DNA of 47,599 bases from Acidobacteria bacterium 13_1_20CM_58_21. Lineage in GTDB: Bacteria; Acidobacteriota; Terriglobia; Acidiferrales; UBA7541. The stretch covers positions 1 to 47,599 of the forward strand of contig MNIJ01000032.1 in the NCBI GenBank assembly GCA_001919715.1, written 5' to 3'. The position numbers and the translations under genes are program-made. A model generated the notes under the pieces. The model was not told the origin of the DNA. It saw only the letters and a list, made by a program, of their open reading frames with translations, and searched no databases. How positions within the stretch are numbered: the stretch's first letter is position 1; every line of letters starts with the position of its first letter. Positions 1-8,697 of this stretch are shown here, in pieces.

Positions 1-285
1 GGCCTTAATCAGGGCGATATCCTGCGCGGTGTTCCATGTTTCAAAATGTTCTTTTGTATAGCCCCTCTGATCGTAAACCTGCGCAAACCACTCGCTCAAA
101 TTTATTCCGTGGCGCAGATGCTGGGCGTGACGTTGTGCGATGCCCGATTCTGAATTGGATTGTCCATAACCGGCTTGAGCCAAGAAAAAGAATGACGCGG
201 CCAGCGCCGCGGCCACTGTAAGAAAACGCAGGGGCCCGATAAAACGAGCCCCTGCGGGTGCTTCGAGTCCTGTTGCATCGTTCAT
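1..285 (-). CDS. GH5 cellulase-like exported glycosidase, N-terminal part, cut by window edge
   Basis: Read from an ATG at 283-285 on the minus strand, this frame stays open to the window edge (95 codons). Residues about 18-42 form a Sec-type signal peptide (a hydrophobic run ending LAQAGYGQS). The mature part carries [15 protein letters not shown] followed by a segment ending DIALIKA. This is the usual opening of glycoside hydrolase family 5 endoglucanases, in which RGIN(L/I)S and the DI..IK..G helix start the TIM barrel. Likely role: extracellular hydrolysis of beta-glucans. The catalytic glutamates lie outside the window. The ATG overlaps the TGA of the upstream aldehyde dehydrogenase (ATGA), suggesting translational coupling. 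The family call rests on the N-terminus only. Confidence 0.72.
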   Translation of the reverse strand, partial: MNDATGLEAPAGARFIGPLRFLTVAAALAASFFFLAQAGYGQSNSESGIAQRHAQHLRHGINLSEWFAQVYDQRGYTKEHFETWNTAQDIALIKA

Positions 286-1757
286 AGTTTGATGGTGACG
301 GTCTTTACCTCGGTGTAATTCGCCAATCCATATTCGCCGAGCTCGCGCCCGATTCCCGACTGCTTGAACCCTCCGAAAGGTGCACCCGCGTCAAATACGT
401 CGTAGCAATTCACCCACACCGTCCCTGCGCGCACGCTGTCAGCGATGGCATGCGCCTTGGTGATGTCTTTCGTCCAGACCGCCGCAGCGAGTCCGTACAA
501 AGACTTATTCGCGCGCTCGACCACTTCTTTCAGGTCCTTGAACTTCAGAATGGACATCACCGGCCCGAAAATCTCTTCCCGCGCGATCTTCATGTGGTCT
601 TGCACGTCCGCAAACACGGTGGGCTCAATGAAGTAGCCCTTGTCACCCACGCGGTTGCCGCCCGCCACGAGCTTCGCCTTCTCCTGCTTACCGGAGTCGA
701 TGTAGCTCATCACCTTGTTGAATTGGTCTTGATCCACCTGAGGTCCCTGTTCGGTGTTCTTATCGAAGGGATTGCCGACGGTGCGCTTCTTCGCGCGCGC
801 GACGCTCTTGTGTACAAACTCGTCGTAGCACTTCTCCTCGACGTACAGCCGCGAACCAGCGCAGCAGCACTGCCCTTGGTTGAAGAACAACGCAAAGTGA
901 GCACCTTCGATGGCTTCATCCATGTCCGCGTCGGCGAACACGATGTTGGGGCTTTTTCCGCCCAGCTCCAGCGTAACGCGCTTCAGGTTGGTCTCCGCGG
1001 CCGCCTTCATGATCAAGTGGCCCACTTCAGTTGATCCCGTGAACGCCACTTTGTCCACGTCCATATGCCGCGCAATCGCCGCACCGGCCGTCGGCCCGTA
1101 TCCGGGCAGCAAGTTCACCACGCCCTCGGGAAACCCGGCTTCCAGCATCAGTTCGCCCACGCGCAGCGCCGTCAGCGGCGTCTGCTCCGCCGGCTTCATC
1201 ACCACGGTGCAACCCGTCGCCAGCGCCGGCCCGAGTTTCCACGCCTGCATCAGCAGCGGGAAATTCCAAGGAATAATCTGGCCCACGACGCCCACGGGCT
1301 CGTGTTTGGTATAAGTGAAATAATTGCCGCTCACGGGAATCGTCTTACCATGATTCTTGTCTGCCCAGCCCGCGTAGTAGCGGTAGCAGGCGATGGTTAG
1401 CGGAAGATCGGCCGCTCGCGCCACGTGATACGGCTTGCCGTTGTCCAGCGCTTCCAGTTGTGCCAGCTCATCGGCGTGCTTTTCGACGAGGTCCGCCAGC
1501 TTGTTCATCAAAACGCCGCGCTGCGAAGCGCTCATCTTGCGCCACGGGCCCTTGTCGAATGCCGCCCGCGCCGCCGCTACGGCCTTATCCACATCCGCGG
1601 CGTCGGACTCTGCGACCTGGGTGATGACTTCACTCGTCGACGGATTTATTGTGGGGAAAGTTTTCCCAGATACGCTGTCCAACCATTTTCCGTTGATCAA
1701 CAGTTTTGTCGGACCAATCTTAACATTCGATTCCATCACCGCCGTTGCCGTAGCCAT
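282..1757 (-). CDS. NAD(P)-dependent aldehyde dehydrogenase (ALDH superfamily)
   Basis: A 491-residue protein of normal ALDH length. It oxidises an aldehyde to the acid with NAD(P)+. Visible motifs are [10 protein letters not shown] (oxyanion Asn), the cofactor-site [29 protein letters not shown] (general-base Glu), [10 protein letters not shown] (nucleophilic Cys within three consecutive Cys) and EEIFGPV. The overall look is that of the class 1/2 (retinal/acetaldehyde-type) branch, but the substrate cannot be read from sequence. The start was set at the ATG at 1757 because a strong AAGGAGGAGG lies just upstream; the frame is open further back, but that extension looks non-coding. Its stop overlaps the start of the GH5-like gene, so the two are probably co-transcribed. 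Confidence 0.93.
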   Translation of the reverse strand: MATATAVMESNVKIGPTKLLINGKWLDSVSGKTFPTINPSTSEVITQVAESDAADVDKAVAAARAAFDKGPWRKMSASQRGVLMNKLADLVEKHADELAQLEALDNGKPYHVARAADLPLTIACYRYYAGWADKNHGKTIPVSGNYFTYTKHEPVGVVGQIIPWNFPLLMQAWKLGPALATGCTVVMKPAEQTPLTALRVGELMLEAGFPEGVVNLLPGYGPTAGAAIARHMDVDKVAFTGSTEVGHLIMKAAAETNLKRVTLELGGKSPNIVFADADMDEAIEGAHFALFFNQGQCCCAGSRLYVEEKCYDEFVHKSVARAKKRTVGNPFDKNTEQGPQVDQDQFNKVMSYIDSGKQEKAKLVAGGNRVGDKGYFIEPTVFADVQDHMKIAREEIFGPVMSILKFKDLKEVVERANKSLYGLAAAVWTKDITKAHAIADSVRAGTVWVNCYDVFDAGAPFGGFKQSGIGRELGEYGLANYTEVKTVTIKL

Positions 1758-1890
1758 TTTGAATACCTCCTCCTTGCGCACCGCCCCGACTGAGTTGGGG
1801 TCGTTCTGGCGCGTTTGCGTGATGATCAAGTGTGTGCAGGGCACGACCCCTCGAGCCCCGCCAGACACAAACGTTTCGCCGGAACAGAAG

Positions 1891-1917
1891 GGTATACCCC
1901 TGCGCGCGCCGAGGCAA
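1891..1917 (-). promoter_or_regulatory. Possible promoter for the aldehyde dehydrogenase operon
   Basis: On the minus strand TTGCCT (1912-1917) is followed after 15 bases by TATACC (1891-1896), about 130 bases upstream of the dehydrogenase start. The spacing is short for a sigma-70 promoter, so this is a weak prediction. Confidence 0.28.
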
Positions 1918-2105
1918 GATGGCCTGCAGTGTACGGTTCGTGATCCCCCACCTTTCCAGCAACCCAGCTGGCGACGCACTTGGCTACAGCCACCAGTTGG
2001 AGCGTGCAATAAGCAACTGCCAAGGCGAATGGGCGGGCGGGAGGCCCGCTAGGGCTTCTCACGCTGCCCACCACATCTTGCGGAAGTGATATTCTCAGGG
2101 CCGAT

Positions 2106-2516
2106 ATGAAACCGACCAACAAGATTGTGGCCGGAGCGATTGCCCTCGCAGTGGCGGTGGTGGTGACGGTGATGGTGAAGGGACCGAGCTGGCAGAAAAG
2201 GGCGCAGGAGCGGCACCAGAAAAGTATTCTGGCCAATCTGACAGCGGAGCAAGCTGTCGCACTGTGCGGGACACCCATCCTGGACAAGATCCAGGCCAGC
2301 CAGTCAACGGTCACCAGGCGTTTGGTCATTAGGAACGACTACGCCTTGGCCGTCGAGCTAGATTTCGCAGCCCCTGCCTCCGAGCCCCAAAAGTGGCGGC
2401 TTACTGAAGTGCAAGATCCGTCGGGCGAAATCAAATATCAATCTCCTGCTAGCCAAATTGGCGTTCTGCCGTGCCTTGACGCCAAGCAAGAGAAGAAACC
2501 ACATCCCAAGCCATAG
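2106..2516 (+). CDS. Hypothetical membrane-anchored protein
   Basis: A 136-residue protein not recognised as any family. Residues 7-25 form one hydrophobic segment (IVAGAIALAVAVVVTVMV) after a short basic N-terminus, which suits an uncleaved anchor with the rest outside the membrane. The soluble part has two Cys, one in VALCGTP near residue 55 and one in VLPCLD near residue 125, that could form a disulfide. The tail is Lys/Pro rich. The middle (RLVIRNDYALAVELDF followed by WRLTEVQDPSGEIKY) reads like a small beta domain. The ATG follows an AGGG about 8 bases upstream. It is divergent from the dehydrogenase operon and isolated from other plus-strand genes. Confidence 0.55.
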   Translation: MKPTNKIVAGAIALAVAVVVTVMVKGPSWQKRAQERHQKSILANLTAEQAVALCGTPILDKIQASQSTVTRRLVIRNDYALAVELDFAAPASEPQKWRLTEVQDPSGEIKYQSPASQIGVLPCLDAKQEKKPHPKP

Positions 2517-3019
2517 CAACTGGGCGCGCACGTTCAGCGATTGGGTCTTCATTGCCAGGCCAAAACTTAGGCCTCCGGCGTCGGGTATTAGGGGAAACAC
2601 CTGACCCCAAATCAGGGTGAACGCTTGATTGCGGCGACCGGAACCTTAGTGAAGGATGGTTGCACATGCGGGAGAGCGGCCGCCACCACGTCCAGGGCCC
2701 CCACCCCACATACCCCACATCGATTCGTCCTGGCGTGGGGGCGGCCGATCATCACGTTTCCTTGGCGTCGACTGAAAGACAATCAGCAGCCTGGGCGCCC
2801 AGTCTTGGCTAGCTTAAAGCAAGCGGGGGCTCCTGAAAAAAGGGGAACTGTCACTCTGAGGGCATGCGACGAGGATGCCCGAGGAACCTCAACTTCAGTC
2901 AATTCCTGTTTGCACGATTGTGCAGGCCACTGCAGAACCATCCCCACCAACTAACCGATTTAGAATCAACATCTATGAAAAGCTAACAATGGGTGTCCTT
3001 AACTAAAAATCGGCACTCG
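2517..3019. other. Intergenic stretch with no convincing gene
   Basis: No frame here has a credible start, ribosome-binding site and protein-like composition. A small inverted repeat (CCTGA...TCAGG near 2603-2619) and a T/A-rich stretch near 2960-3010 are the only visible structures. The short frames look like chance. Confidence 0.5.
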
Positions 3020-3225
3020 TTACTCGGAGGGATTGAGACCGGAGGAGGCTTGAGCACACGACTGGGTGGGTTCATTTGGCCGCGTCACATAGATGGCCAG
3101 CAAGAGCAGGAGCACCGGCACGATGATACCGAAAATGCCAGAAAGTCAAAAGCCACCATAATTAGGATGAAAGTAAATGCAGCTCGGCCAACGTTTGGTG
3201 CAGGGGAGGTCGTGTTATCAGCCAT
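3020..3225 (-). pseudogene. Remnant of an MFS transporter (first and last membrane segments only)
   Basis: Starting at ATG 3223-3225 the minus strand encodes MADNTTSPAPNVGRAAFTF and then a first membrane helix of the TetA/TCR-type MFS look (ILIMVAFDFLAF). The zero frame stops early. If one T is dropped from a T-run the frame continues GIIVPVLLLLLAIYVTRPNEPTQ and ends at TAA 3020-3022. GIIVPVL is the usual end of helix 1 in this family, while the rest looks like a last helix plus C-terminal tail. That suggests loss of about ten helices by internal deletion, plus a frameshift. It lies 15 bases downstream of the RNase J stop. The match is short, so the call is tentative. Confidence 0.45.
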
Positions 3226-3240
3226 TAGCAGCTCAGCTTG

Positions 3241-4908
3241 TTAGACCTCGAGGATGACGGGAAGAATCAAGGGCCGTTTGGAGGTCTGTTTGCTGATGTA
3301 GCGCTTGAGATCGACGCGAATCTTTTCCTTGATGACGCCCCAGTCAGATTTTTCCTCGGCGTTCGACTCCTCCACAGTCTTCATGATGACCAGTCGCGCG
3401 CCCGCAATCAATTCCTGGCCGTTGTCGCTCATGAGGCCACGCGTCACGATCTCCGGATGCGATTCCACTTTCCCCGTGTGCTTATCGATCGCGATGATGG
3501 GAACGACGATGCCGTCTTCGGAAAGATGCTTCCGGTCACGAATCACAACGTCTTCAATCTCTTCGAGCGAACCAGAATCCACGCAAACGCGGCCGGCCGT
3601 CACCGCGTCGCGCCGGTGTGCGCCGTCCTCCGTGAATTCGATCGGACGCCCATCTTCGACGAGGAGAATCTCGTGTCCAACGGCTCCCAGTTGATGGGCA
3701 AGCGCTGCGTGCCGGAACAGATGACGGTACTCGCCGTGCACGGGGATGAAATACTTTGGTTTCACGAGCTGCAGCAAGAGTTTTTGTTCTTCCTGGCTGG
3801 CGTGGCCCGAGACGTGAATGGTGCCCGCCGAATTGTCGTAATAGACCAACGCGCGCCGCCGGAACATATGGTCGAGCATCCGGAAAATGGATTTTTCATT
3901 TCCCGGGATGATGCGCGCGGAAAGAATCACGCTGTCGTTTTCATCCACGGAGACGAAGCGGTGATTGTCCACGGCGATCCTCGAGAGCGAGGACATCGGT
4001 TCCGCCTGGCTTCCGCTGGCCAAAATAATGATGCGCTTTGGATCGAAGCCGCGAATGTCCTGCGGTCGCACCACCATCCCGTCGGGGATGCGCAGAAGCT
4101 CGAGCGAGTGCGCAATCTCCACGTTGTCGACCATGCTGCGACCGACGAACGCCACTTTGCGGTTCACGCGCGAGGCAATGTCGATAACCTGTTGAATGCG
4201 ATGAATGGACGATGCGAAGCAAGACAAAATCACCCGCCGCGGCGCCGAGCGGCAGAGTTCTTCAATTCGTGGAACGATGGCCCGCTCCGACGGCGTAAAG
4301 CCGGGGCGTTCCACGTTCGTGGAGTCACTGAACAGCGCCAACACGCCCTCGTTTCCATACTTTGCGAACGAGTGCAAATCGAACGGCGCGCCGCCTACGG
4401 GAGTCTGATCGATTTTGAAATCACCGGTGTGGATGACCACGCCTAGCGGTGTGCGAATCGCCAGCGCCACGCAATCCACCGTGCTGTGGGTCACGGAAAT
4501 AAACTCAATTTCAAATGGACCGACCTCCACCAAGCGGCCCGGAATTACTTCGCGAAGCGTGGTCGACTCCAGGAGACCCGCCTCGTCGAGGCGCTTTTTC
4601 ACCAGCGCCAGCGTGAAGCGTGTCCCGTACACAGGAACATTCAAATCCCGCAGAATATAGGGCAGCGCCCCGATATGATCTTCATGGCCGTGCGTCAGCA
4701 CGATTGCGCGGACCTGCGCACGGTTCTGCTTCAAGTAGGTGATGTCGGGAATGACCAGATCAACGCCAAGGAGTTCCGACTCCGGGAACATCATGCCCGC
4801 GTCGACGACGATGATTTCGTCACCGAGCCGCAGTGCCATCATGTTCATGCCGAATTCGCCGAGGCCGCCCAGAGGAATGGCGGTGAGGGATTGCGAGGTC
4901 TTGCTCAA
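3241..4908 (-). CDS. rnj: Ribonuclease J
   Basis: A 555-residue cytoplasmic enzyme of the beta-lactamase/beta-CASP fold, the usual RNase J length. It degrades and matures RNA with 5'-to-3' exonuclease and endonuclease activity. Visible parts are GGLGEFGMNMM at the N-terminus, the metal-binding LTHGHEDHIGA, the SVTHSTVDC and HTGDFKID motifs, SDSTNVERPGFTPSE, the beta-CASP segment with LSCFASSIHRIQQ, the VSGHASQEE motif, and PVHGEYRHL near residue 385. The last 110 residues form the C-terminal domain. The best start is a TTG at 4906-4908, because later ATGs would remove the first strand of the core. No strong ribosome-binding site is seen. The MFS remnant follows directly. Confidence 0.93.
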   Translation of the reverse strand: MSKTSQSLTAIPLGGLGEFGMNMMALRLGDEIIVVDAGMMFPESELLGVDLVIPDITYLKQNRAQVRAIVLTHGHEDHIGALPYILRDLNVPVYGTRFTLALVKKRLDEAGLLESTTLREVIPGRLVEVGPFEIEFISVTHSTVDCVALAIRTPLGVVIHTGDFKIDQTPVGGAPFDLHSFAKYGNEGVLALFSDSTNVERPGFTPSERAIVPRIEELCRSAPRRVILSCFASSIHRIQQVIDIASRVNRKVAFVGRSMVDNVEIAHSLELLRIPDGMVVRPQDIRGFDPKRIIILASGSQAEPMSSLSRIAVDNHRFVSVDENDSVILSARIIPGNEKSIFRMLDHMFRRRALVYYDNSAGTIHVSGHASQEEQKLLLQLVKPKYFIPVHGEYRHLFRHAALAHQLGAVGHEILLVEDGRPIEFTEDGAHRRDAVTAGRVCVDSGSLEEIEDVVIRDRKHLSEDGIVVPIIAIDKHTGKVESHPEIVTRGLMSDNGQELIAGARLVIMKTVEESNAEEKSDWGVIKEKIRVDLKRYISKQTSKRPLILPVILEV

Positions 4909-5007
4909 TGAGGCGTCAACTCCGGGACGCGAGTGAGAATCGTATCATAGGACTCCATAGGCCGCGTCCGTAGAACACTGTTGCGAGAGACCACAGAATG
5001 CGGAGGC

Positions 5008-5316
5008 TCAACGCTCCGGGCTGCCGAAAAGATGTGCGATGGAGACGAGAATGACGGCACCTAGGGTGGCGGCCGCCAGCGAGTACAAGAAGCCGCCGCC
5101 AAAAATTCCCAATTTGATGAAAATCCAGCCGCCAAGGAAAGATCCGATCAGCCCCAGCACGATGTCCGTGATACAGCCGAAGCCGCGGCCGCGCGCAATC
5201 TTGCCTGCAAGCCATCCCGCAATCAAGCCGATCAGAAGCCAGCCGACCAGTCCCCGGTGATAGTGAACAATAAAAAATTCTGAATCGAGAAACGCGGCGT
5301 TCCACGCTACAAGCAT
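5008..5316 (-). CDS. GlsB/YeaQ/YmgE-family small membrane protein
   Basis: A 102-residue protein with the family signature (transglycosylase-associated protein family). Three hydrophobic segments can be seen: GLVGWLLIGLIAGWLAG, DIVLGLIGSFLGGWIFI and LYSLAAATLGAVILVSIA. The glycine-rich turn AGKIARGRGFGCITDIVLGL between the first two is diagnostic. Members are inner-membrane proteins linked to stress response; the molecular role is unknown. The N-terminal extension of about 22 residues is longer than in most members, but the ATG used has an excellent GAGGAGG ribosome-binding site. It stands alone between rnj and the agmatine genes. Confidence 0.85.
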   Translation of the reverse strand: MLVAWNAAFLDSEFFIVHYHRGLVGWLLIGLIAGWLAGKIARGRGFGCITDIVLGLIGSFLGGWIFIKLGIFGGGFLYSLAAATLGAVILVSIAHLFGSPER

Positions 5317-5404
5317 TTCGCCTCCTCGGAGGTCTGGATTTTAACCAAAGCAGCCTTTTTGAACCAACGACCAAGTTCTTGCTCCAGTGCGTTAGAACTG
5401 CAAC

Positions 5405-6478
5405 CTATCCGGGGCATGGTTGCTGCTGGGTCATGCAGTGTAGCGTGCCAAGTCCCAGGACGAGATCGCGGCAGGCAATCCCTACCACCTCACGATCTGG
5501 GAACAGGTCGGAGAGAATGTTCAGGGCTGCGCGGTCATTTGAATCGTTGAAAGTCGGCATGATCACAATCTTGTTGGCGATGTAAAAATTCGCATAACTA
5601 GCGGGAAGGCGCTGGCCGTCGAAATAGACGGGTGCCGGCATGGGAAGCATTTCCACACGAAGCGGCCGGCCATCCTGATCCTTCATCGTTTGCAACAAAG
5701 CAAGGTTCTCTTGCAGCGGGGCATAGTTCGCATCCTTCGGATCGTTCTCCATGACGGTCACGACCGTTGAGGGATTCACGAAGCGCGCCAGGTCGTCCAC
5801 ATGGCCGTGAGTGTCGTCACCGGCAATCCCCTTCTTCAGCCAGAGAACGTTGGTCACGCCGAAGTACTCGCGGAAGACCTGGGCGTAGTCCTCCTTTGTG
5901 AATCCCGGATTTCTTTCCTGGACTTTGCTGAGCAGACATTCTTCCGTGGTGAGCAGTGTTCCGCGGCCGTTGACATCGATGCTGCCACCCTCCAGCACCA
6001 CACGCCGGCCTTTGTGTTCCGGCTGCCATAAGCGGAGCCGCAACTTCTGATTTACTTTCCTGACAGCAACGGCATCTTTTTTGTGATTGGCGTATTTCGC
6101 CCAGCCATTAAAGACGAAATGATTGTAAGCAACTTCTGCGCCCTCGTTACGAACACAGATGGGACCGGAGTCGCGCATCCATCCGCGATCGGTTGGTACG
6201 CAGAAGAAATCCACGGCGCTGAGATTTGCGCCGGCCTTCTTCAAGATGGTTCGCACGCGCGATTCGCATTTGCGGTTCTCCACGAGGAGATAAACGCGCT
6301 CGACTCTCGACAAATGACGGACAATTTCCGCGAAGGCCCACGGAATGGGCGCGAACTTATCGGGCCAGTCCGTCAGTTCATGCGGCCAGCCGAGCCAGGT
6401 GGCTTCGTGGCGTTCCCATTCGGCGGGCATGCGAAAGCCGAGCTCACGGAGCGTTTTGGTTTGTGGCGGTGTCTTCAC
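5405..6478 (-). CDS. aguA: Agmatine deiminase
   Basis: A 357-residue member of the peptidylarginine-deiminase fold. It hydrolyses agmatine to N-carbamoylputrescine and ammonia. Motifs: RMPAEWERHEATWLGWPH at the N-terminus, TDRGWMRDSGPICV, FNGWAKY, LEGGSIDVNGRGTLLTTEECLL, GDDTHGHVDDLARFV (catalytic His and Asp), and near the C-terminus GLGTLHCMTQQQP with the nucleophilic Cys at residue 348. The start is a GTG at 6476-6478, since the usual RELG.RMPAEWE opening requires it. It lies 60 bases downstream of the N-carbamoylputrescine amidase gene on the same strand, so the two consecutive enzymes probably form one operon. Confidence 0.95.
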   Translation of the reverse strand: MKTPPQTKTLRELGFRMPAEWERHEATWLGWPHELTDWPDKFAPIPWAFAEIVRHLSRVERVYLLVENRKCESRVRTILKKAGANLSAVDFFCVPTDRGWMRDSGPICVRNEGAEVAYNHFVFNGWAKYANHKKDAVAVRKVNQKLRLRLWQPEHKGRRVVLEGGSIDVNGRGTLLTTEECLLSKVQERNPGFTKEDYAQVFREYFGVTNVLWLKKGIAGDDTHGHVDDLARFVNPSTVVTVMENDPKDANYAPLQENLALLQTMKDQDGRPLRVEMLPMPAPVYFDGQRLPASYANFYIANKIVIMPTFNDSNDRAALNILSDLFPDREVVGIACRDLVLGLGTLHCMTQQQPCPG

Positions 6479-6538
6479 GGAGAAAAAGAATCTAACACAG
6501 AGGCCGCAGCGGACGTAGAGCGCAGAGAGGGGAACACG

Positions 6539-7432
6539 CTATTTATCGTCGACCCAGCGCTTCAGGATGGGCTGATATGCGTCGATGCGGCGGTCTCGCA
6601 GGAACGGCCAGTTTCTGCGTGTGTCTTCGCTCTTGGCGGGATCGCATTCGACGACAAGGATTTCCTCTTTGTCATGGGGAGCTTCGGAAACGACTTGACC
6701 GAAGGGATCGGCCACAAAGGAATTCCCCCAGAATTCCAGCCCCGGATCGCCCTGTTCGAGTTGGCCTTCGAATCCGACGCGATTCACAACAGCTGCGTAA
6801 ACTCCATTCGCAATGGCATGCCCACGCTGAACAGTCCGCCACGCATCGAGTTGCGCGGCGCCCAATTGCACCTTCTCGCGCGGATGCCAGCCGATACTGG
6901 TTGGATAAAAAATCACTTGAGCGCCGCTGAGCGCGGTGACGCGCGATCCTTCGGGATACCACTGGTCCCAGCAGATCTGCACGCCGACGCGGGCGTACCG
7001 GGTGTCGAAATTGGGGAAGCCGAGATCGCCGGGAGTGAAGTAAAACTTCTCGTAGTATAAAGGATCGTCGGGGATGTGCATCTTGCGGTATTTCCCAAGA
7101 AAACTTCCGTCGGCATCTAGTACCGCGCAGCTGTTGTGATAGACGCCGGGGGCACGCCGCTCGAAAAGGGAAACGATCAGCGCCACCTTCATTTCCTTCG
7201 CGACCGGCGCCAGTTTTTCGGTCGTCGGACCCGGCACCGGTTCCGCCAAATTGAACAACTCCGCGTCTTCGGTCCGGCAGAAGTATTCGCCTAGAAACAG
7301 TTCGTGGAGCGAGATGATTTGCGCACCGCGCGCGGCCGCTTCACGGATTTTCCCGATCGCGCGCGACAGATTCTCTTCCGCGTTCGCTGTGCATTTCATC
7401 TGCACCAGACCAATGGTAAATTTGTCTGCCAT
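6539..7432 (-). CDS. aguB: N-carbamoylputrescine amidase (nitrilase superfamily)
   Basis: A 297-residue carbon-nitrogen hydrolase that converts N-carbamoylputrescine to putrescine, CO2 and ammonia. The nitrilase triad is visible: Glu in SLHELFLGEYFC, Lys in KYRKMHIPDDP, and Cys in VQICWDQWYPEG. The segment DPLYYEKFYFTPGDLGF and the end motif NWPFLRDRRIDAY are typical of the plant/bacterial AguB branch. The start was taken at ATG 7430-7432 (MADKFTIGLVQM), which matches the family opening; an in-frame ATG ten codons earlier is possible and neither has a clear ribosome-binding site. It is paired with aguA and divergent from the deoxyhypusine-synthase-like gene. Confidence 0.94.
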   Translation of the reverse strand: MADKFTIGLVQMKCTANAEENLSRAIGKIREAAARGAQIISLHELFLGEYFCRTEDAELFNLAEPVPGPTTEKLAPVAKEMKVALIVSLFERRAPGVYHNSCAVLDADGSFLGKYRKMHIPDDPLYYEKFYFTPGDLGFPNFDTRYARVGVQICWDQWYPEGSRVTALSGAQVIFYPTSIGWHPREKVQLGAAQLDAWRTVQRGHAIANGVYAAVVNRVGFEGQLEQGDPGLEFWGNSFVADPFGQVVSEAPHDKEEILVVECDPAKSEDTRRNWPFLRDRRIDAYQPILKRWVDDK

Positions 7433-7603
7433 AATTTTTAGTCTAGCATGGGCGAGAAACATTTATTCTTGTGCGTTTTTATACTTCCTTTTGCGTCGAG
7501 TTTGTACTATCAATCTGCGGGGGAGTTCGAGCATCATCACACGACAGTAGCGAGGGAGAAATTCATCCGTAACAGTTGATTCGTTTCTAGTCGAGGGGAC
7601 ACG

Positions 7604-8668
7604 ATGGCGAAGCAGCAAAGCAAAACTGTGACCGGGAGAGTGCTCCATGATCCGGTGAAGGATAAGCTCCGGCCGATGTTTCCGTTGGATCTATCCAAAT
7701 GCCGGACCGTCGACGAATTGGTTCGCGCCATGGGAGACACGGCATTCACCGGCCGGCAGATCGGCGATGCCGCCGATGTTTTCGAAGCGATGGCCCGCGA
7801 TAAGGATTGCTTTGTGGTGATGACGCTATCCGGCGCTTTGACGGTCGCCAAGATGGGACTCGTTTTTTGCGACCTCATTGAGTCCGGTGTGGTCAAGGCT
7901 ATCGTTTCGACAGGCGCGCTCATGGCCCACGGGCTTGTCGAAGCCACGGGCTACTCTCATTTTCGCTACAACCCTGAGATGGATGACAAAGAGCTGTTCC
8001 ACGCCGGGTACAACCGCGTGTACGACTCGCTCGAGCCCGAAGTGAATCTTGATCACGTCGAGGAAGTAATGGACCACATCCTCAACGAGTGGAGCGCGGA
8101 AGACATCGCCTGCAGTTGGAAAATCCACCGCCGCATCGGCGAATATCTGCACAAGAATGCACCGGGAAGGGGCATACTGAAATCCGCTTACGAGCGCGAC
8201 GTCCCTATCTTTGTCCCCGCATTCAGCGATTCCGAGTTGGGGATCGACTTCGCGCTGCACAAGATTGCCCGGCAGAAGGATAAGCGCCCGTTGCTGCGTT
8301 TTGATCCCTTCGAGGATTTCGAGAGGTTTGCCGACACCATGCTGGCCACGAAGCGCATGGGGATATTGACGGTGGGTGGGGGCGTCCCTCGTAATTGGTC
8401 GCAACAATTCGGCGTTTACGCTGAACTGCTGGCGCGGCGCGGCTACAAGCAACTTCCGCTGAAACGTTACAACTATGGCGTGCGGATTTGCCCGGAGCCG
8501 GTCCATTGGGGCGGCCTCAGCGGAAGCACGTACACCGAAGCGGTCTCCTGGGGGAAATTTGTTCCTCCCGAGGAAGGCGGGCGATTCGCGGAAGTCTTCG
8601 ATGACGCGACGGTGGCGCTGCCGTTGATCGTCCGGGCAGTTCTGCAGCGCATCGGGTATTTCAAATAG
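7604..8668 (+). CDS. Deoxyhypusine-synthase-like enzyme, probable homospermidine synthase
   Basis: A 354-residue protein of the deoxyhypusine synthase fold. Eukaryal and archaeal enzymes move an aminobutyl group from spermidine to eIF5A. Bacteria lack eIF5A, and homologues of this kind are usually annotated as homospermidine biosynthesis proteins. The catalytic lysine is present (K318 in EAVSWGKF), as are the Rossmann segments FVVMTLSGALTVAKMGL and STGALMAHGLVEATGYSHF and the SGSTYTEAV loop. The His-rich segment seen before the active site in eukaryal enzymes is replaced by RNWSQQ, as expected for a small amine acceptor. Divergent from aguBA, it would use their putrescine; agmatine as acceptor is an alternative. 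A GAGGGGA lies upstream of the ATG. Confidence 0.88.
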   Translation: MAKQQSKTVTGRVLHDPVKDKLRPMFPLDLSKCRTVDELVRAMGDTAFTGRQIGDAADVFEAMARDKDCFVVMTLSGALTVAKMGLVFCDLIESGVVKAIVSTGALMAHGLVEATGYSHFRYNPEMDDKELFHAGYNRVYDSLEPEVNLDHVEEVMDHILNEWSAEDIACSWKIHRRIGEYLHKNAPGRGILKSAYERDVPIFVPAFSDSELGIDFALHKIARQKDKRPLLRFDPFEDFERFADTMLATKRMGILTVGGGVPRNWSQQFGVYAELLARRGYKQLPLKRYNYGVRICPEPVHWGGLSGSTYTEAVSWGKFVPPEEGGRFAEVFDDATVALPLIVRAVLQRIGYFK

Positions 8669-8697
8669 TCGCAGGGCTAGGACAGAAGGATACGCCG

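Noticed and set aside
2993-3244. 83-codon plus-strand frame
   Set aside because: The minus strand of the same DNA encodes recognisable MFS-like helices, so this is a shadow.
3238-4446. 402-codon plus-strand frame opposite RNase J
   Set aside because: It lies fully antisense to a clear RNase J with intact motifs; the protein is rich in His, Arg and Asp as expected for the complement of a high-GC gene.
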